A stretch of DNA of 64,000 bases, taken from contig NZ_JABAII010000004.1 in NCBI RefSeq assembly GCF_012641405.1, positions 1 to 64,000 on the forward strand, read 5' to 3'. Positions 62,885 to 64,000 of the stretch are shown here, in pieces. Position 1 is the first letter of the stretch; each line of letters starts with the position of its first letter. A program made the position numbers and the translations under genes. Source of the DNA: Rhizobium sp. P40RR-XXII. Lineage in GTDB: Bacteria; Pseudomonadota; Alphaproteobacteria; Rhizobiales; Rhizobiaceae. A model generated the notes under the pieces. It searched no databases. It saw only the letters and a list, made by a program, of their open reading frames with translations, and was not told the DNA's origin.

Positions 62885-64000
62885 TCAGGCGGCTTCGGTT
62901 TCCGTCGTGTGTGCCTTGCGGACTTCCTCGTCCGTAAGGATGCCGCTGGCACGCAGCAGGGCGGCGAAGCGGCCATTGCTCTGGCTGAGCTCGGTGAAGC
63001 TGCCGTTCTCGATGACGCGGCCATTATCGAGGAAGAGCACGATATCGGCCTCGCGCACCGTCGACAGGCGGTGGGCGATGATGAAGGTCGTGCGGTTCTG
63101 GCGCAGGTTGTCGATTGCCGCCTTGACCCTGTTCTCGGTTTCCACGTCGAGTGCGCTTGTCGCCTCGTCGAGCACGAGGATCGGAGCGTCCTTCAGAATG
63201 GCGCGAGCGATCGCGATACGCTGGCGTTCGCCACCGGAAAGCTTGTTGCCACGCTCGCCGACACGTGTCTCGTAGCCGCTTTCACGAGTTTCGATGAAGT
63301 CGTTGGCGGCGGCGGCCTGAGCAGCGCGGATCATTTCTTCCTCCGTCGCGCCTTCACGGCCGAGGCGGATGTTGTCGCTGATCGAACGATTCAGCAGGCC
63401 AGCATCCTGGAAGACGGTGGCGATGTAGCGGCGCAGCGAGCGGCGCGTCACCTTGGTGATGTCGTTGCCGTCGACGAGGATCTGACCGGACTGCGGGTCA
63501 AAGACGCGCTGCAGCAGATTGACGAGCGTCGTCTTACCGGCGCCGGTCGGGCCGACGATAGCAACGGTCTGGCCAGCCTTCACCCTGAAGGAGATGTCGT
63601 GCAGACCCTGCGAGGTGCTGGCAAAGCCGAAGGAAACGTTGCGGAATTCCACTTCGCCCTTCACGTCCTTGATCTCCGCCAGACCAGCCGGCTCTTCGCG
63701 TTCGCGGACCGAATCTTCCAGTGTATAGAAGTCTTCGAGCTTGGCGCGAGCCTCGAAAATCTGGTTGGCGAAGTTGCGCAGCTGCTCAAGGCGGCCGATC
63801 AGCACGTTCGCAAATGCGATGAAGGTGATCAGCGCACCTAGGCTCAGGCTGCCACCCTGGACGAGGACGGTGCCGATCATCAGGATCGCCATCATCGCGA
63901 CGGTCGACGCCGTGCGGTTCAGGGCACCGGCAAGGGCCCACCAGTCGAGAACCGGATACTGCGCGGCCAGCAGCCGCTCGGTGAACGACTTCAGCGCCTT
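62885..64000 (-). CDS. ndvA: Cyclic beta-1,2-glucan ABC exporter (NdvA/ChvA), C-terminal part
   Basis: The 371 visible residues (the frame is open to the window end) hold the last membrane segments (LLAAQYPVLDWWALAGALNR, MMAILMIGTVLVQGG) and the complete ATPase domain: Walker A GPTGAGKTT, signature LSGGERQRIAIARAI, Walker B ILVLDEATSALD, and H-loop IIAHRLST. The sequence is that of the exporter moving cyclic beta-1,2-glucan to the periplasm. About 215 N-terminal residues lie beyond the window. It converges with the porin gene and is close to its partner ndvB. Confidence 0.93.
   Translation of the reverse strand, partial: KALKSFTERLLAAQYPVLDWWALAGALNRTASTVAMMAILMIGTVLVQGGSLSLGALITFIAFANVLIGRLEQLRNFANQIFEARAKLEDFYTLEDSVREREEPAGLAEIKDVKGEVEFRNVSFGFASTSQGLHDISFRVKAGQTVAIVGPTGAGKTTLVNLLQRVFDPQSGQILVDGNDITKVTRRSLRRYIATVFQDAGLLNRSISDNIRLGREGATEEEMIRAAQAAAANDFIETRESGYETRVGERGNKLSGGERQRIAIARAILKDAPILVLDEATSALDVETENRVKAAIDNLRQNRTTFIIAHRLSTVREADIVLFLDNGRVIENGSFTELSQSNGRFAALLRASGILTDEEVRKAHTTETEAA

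Noticed and set aside
1..64000. rRNA and tRNA genes, tRNA-type attachment site for the accessory block
   Set aside because: I looked for rRNA stretches and tRNA-like cloverleaves near 10.4 and 34.6 kb and saw none, but could not run a covariance search.

Overview
The window reads as chromosome-like DNA of a Rhizobium-type alphaproteobacterium. Core rhizobial genes fill the right half: a UDP-glucose 4-epimerase (exoB), cyclic beta-1,2-glucan synthase (ndvB, 2836 aa), OpgC, a RopA-like porin and the glucan exporter ndvA (cut by the window end). The left half is accessory. The genus is an inference from gene content; no rRNA, tRNA or replication gene was seen.

Layout. (1) 1-277: the 5' end of what looks like a group II intron (minus strand) splits a MNT/HEPN-type nucleotidyltransferase gene right after its LFGSY motif. 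(2) 801-10420: a regulon of unknown substrate. It holds a four-gene polyamine-type ABC importer (minus), a divergent GntR/FCD regulator, a class III aminotransferase, a TPP enzyme, an SDR and a degenerate OmpR-like regulator. Two identical 16-bp palindromes mark the two promoters. (3) 10510-21078: a MarR-like regulator and a complete VirB1-VirB11 type IV secretion operon with an EexN-type entry-exclusion lipoprotein between virB5 and virB6. (4) 21125-23088: eight TTTTCGAT-like direct repeats, a self-inhibited class II Fic protein, and a broken second Fic gene lying tail to tail with it. (5) 23174-27714: four polysaccharide genes (polymerase/ligase, priming sugar transferase, epimerase, UDP-sugar dehydrogenase). 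(6) 27973-34576: traD, traC, a TraA relaxase-helicase with a C-terminal BID-like domain, an IS110 remnant and a GSU2403-type nucleotidyltransferase with a palindromic promoter.

(7) 35124-39063: DUF1275 protein, exoB, a formylglycine-type sulfatase/phosphonate monoester hydrolase, DUF1993 protein. (8) 39274-43103: a sugar ABC importer of the inositol type (ibpA-iatA-iatP) with a GGAA-N6-TTCC site upstream. (9) 43227-49562: an M19 dipeptidase followed by a complete dipeptide/oligopeptide importer. (10) 49724-50233: two small proteins, one a 52-aa membrane peptide. (11) 51124-64000: ndvB, opgC, porin, a RIME-like repeat and ndvA, a periplasmic-glucan synthesis, decoration and export cluster.

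The most interesting part is 10.5-34.6 kb. It combines a VirB machine, a relaxase with a putative BID secretion signal and a stand-alone Fic AMPylator: the separate parts from which Bartonella FIC-BID effectors are thought to have been built. The conjugation promoters at both ends of this stretch share an ACTGCATT half-site. No coupling protein (TraG/VirD4) is present in the window, so the module depends on one elsewhere or is incomplete.
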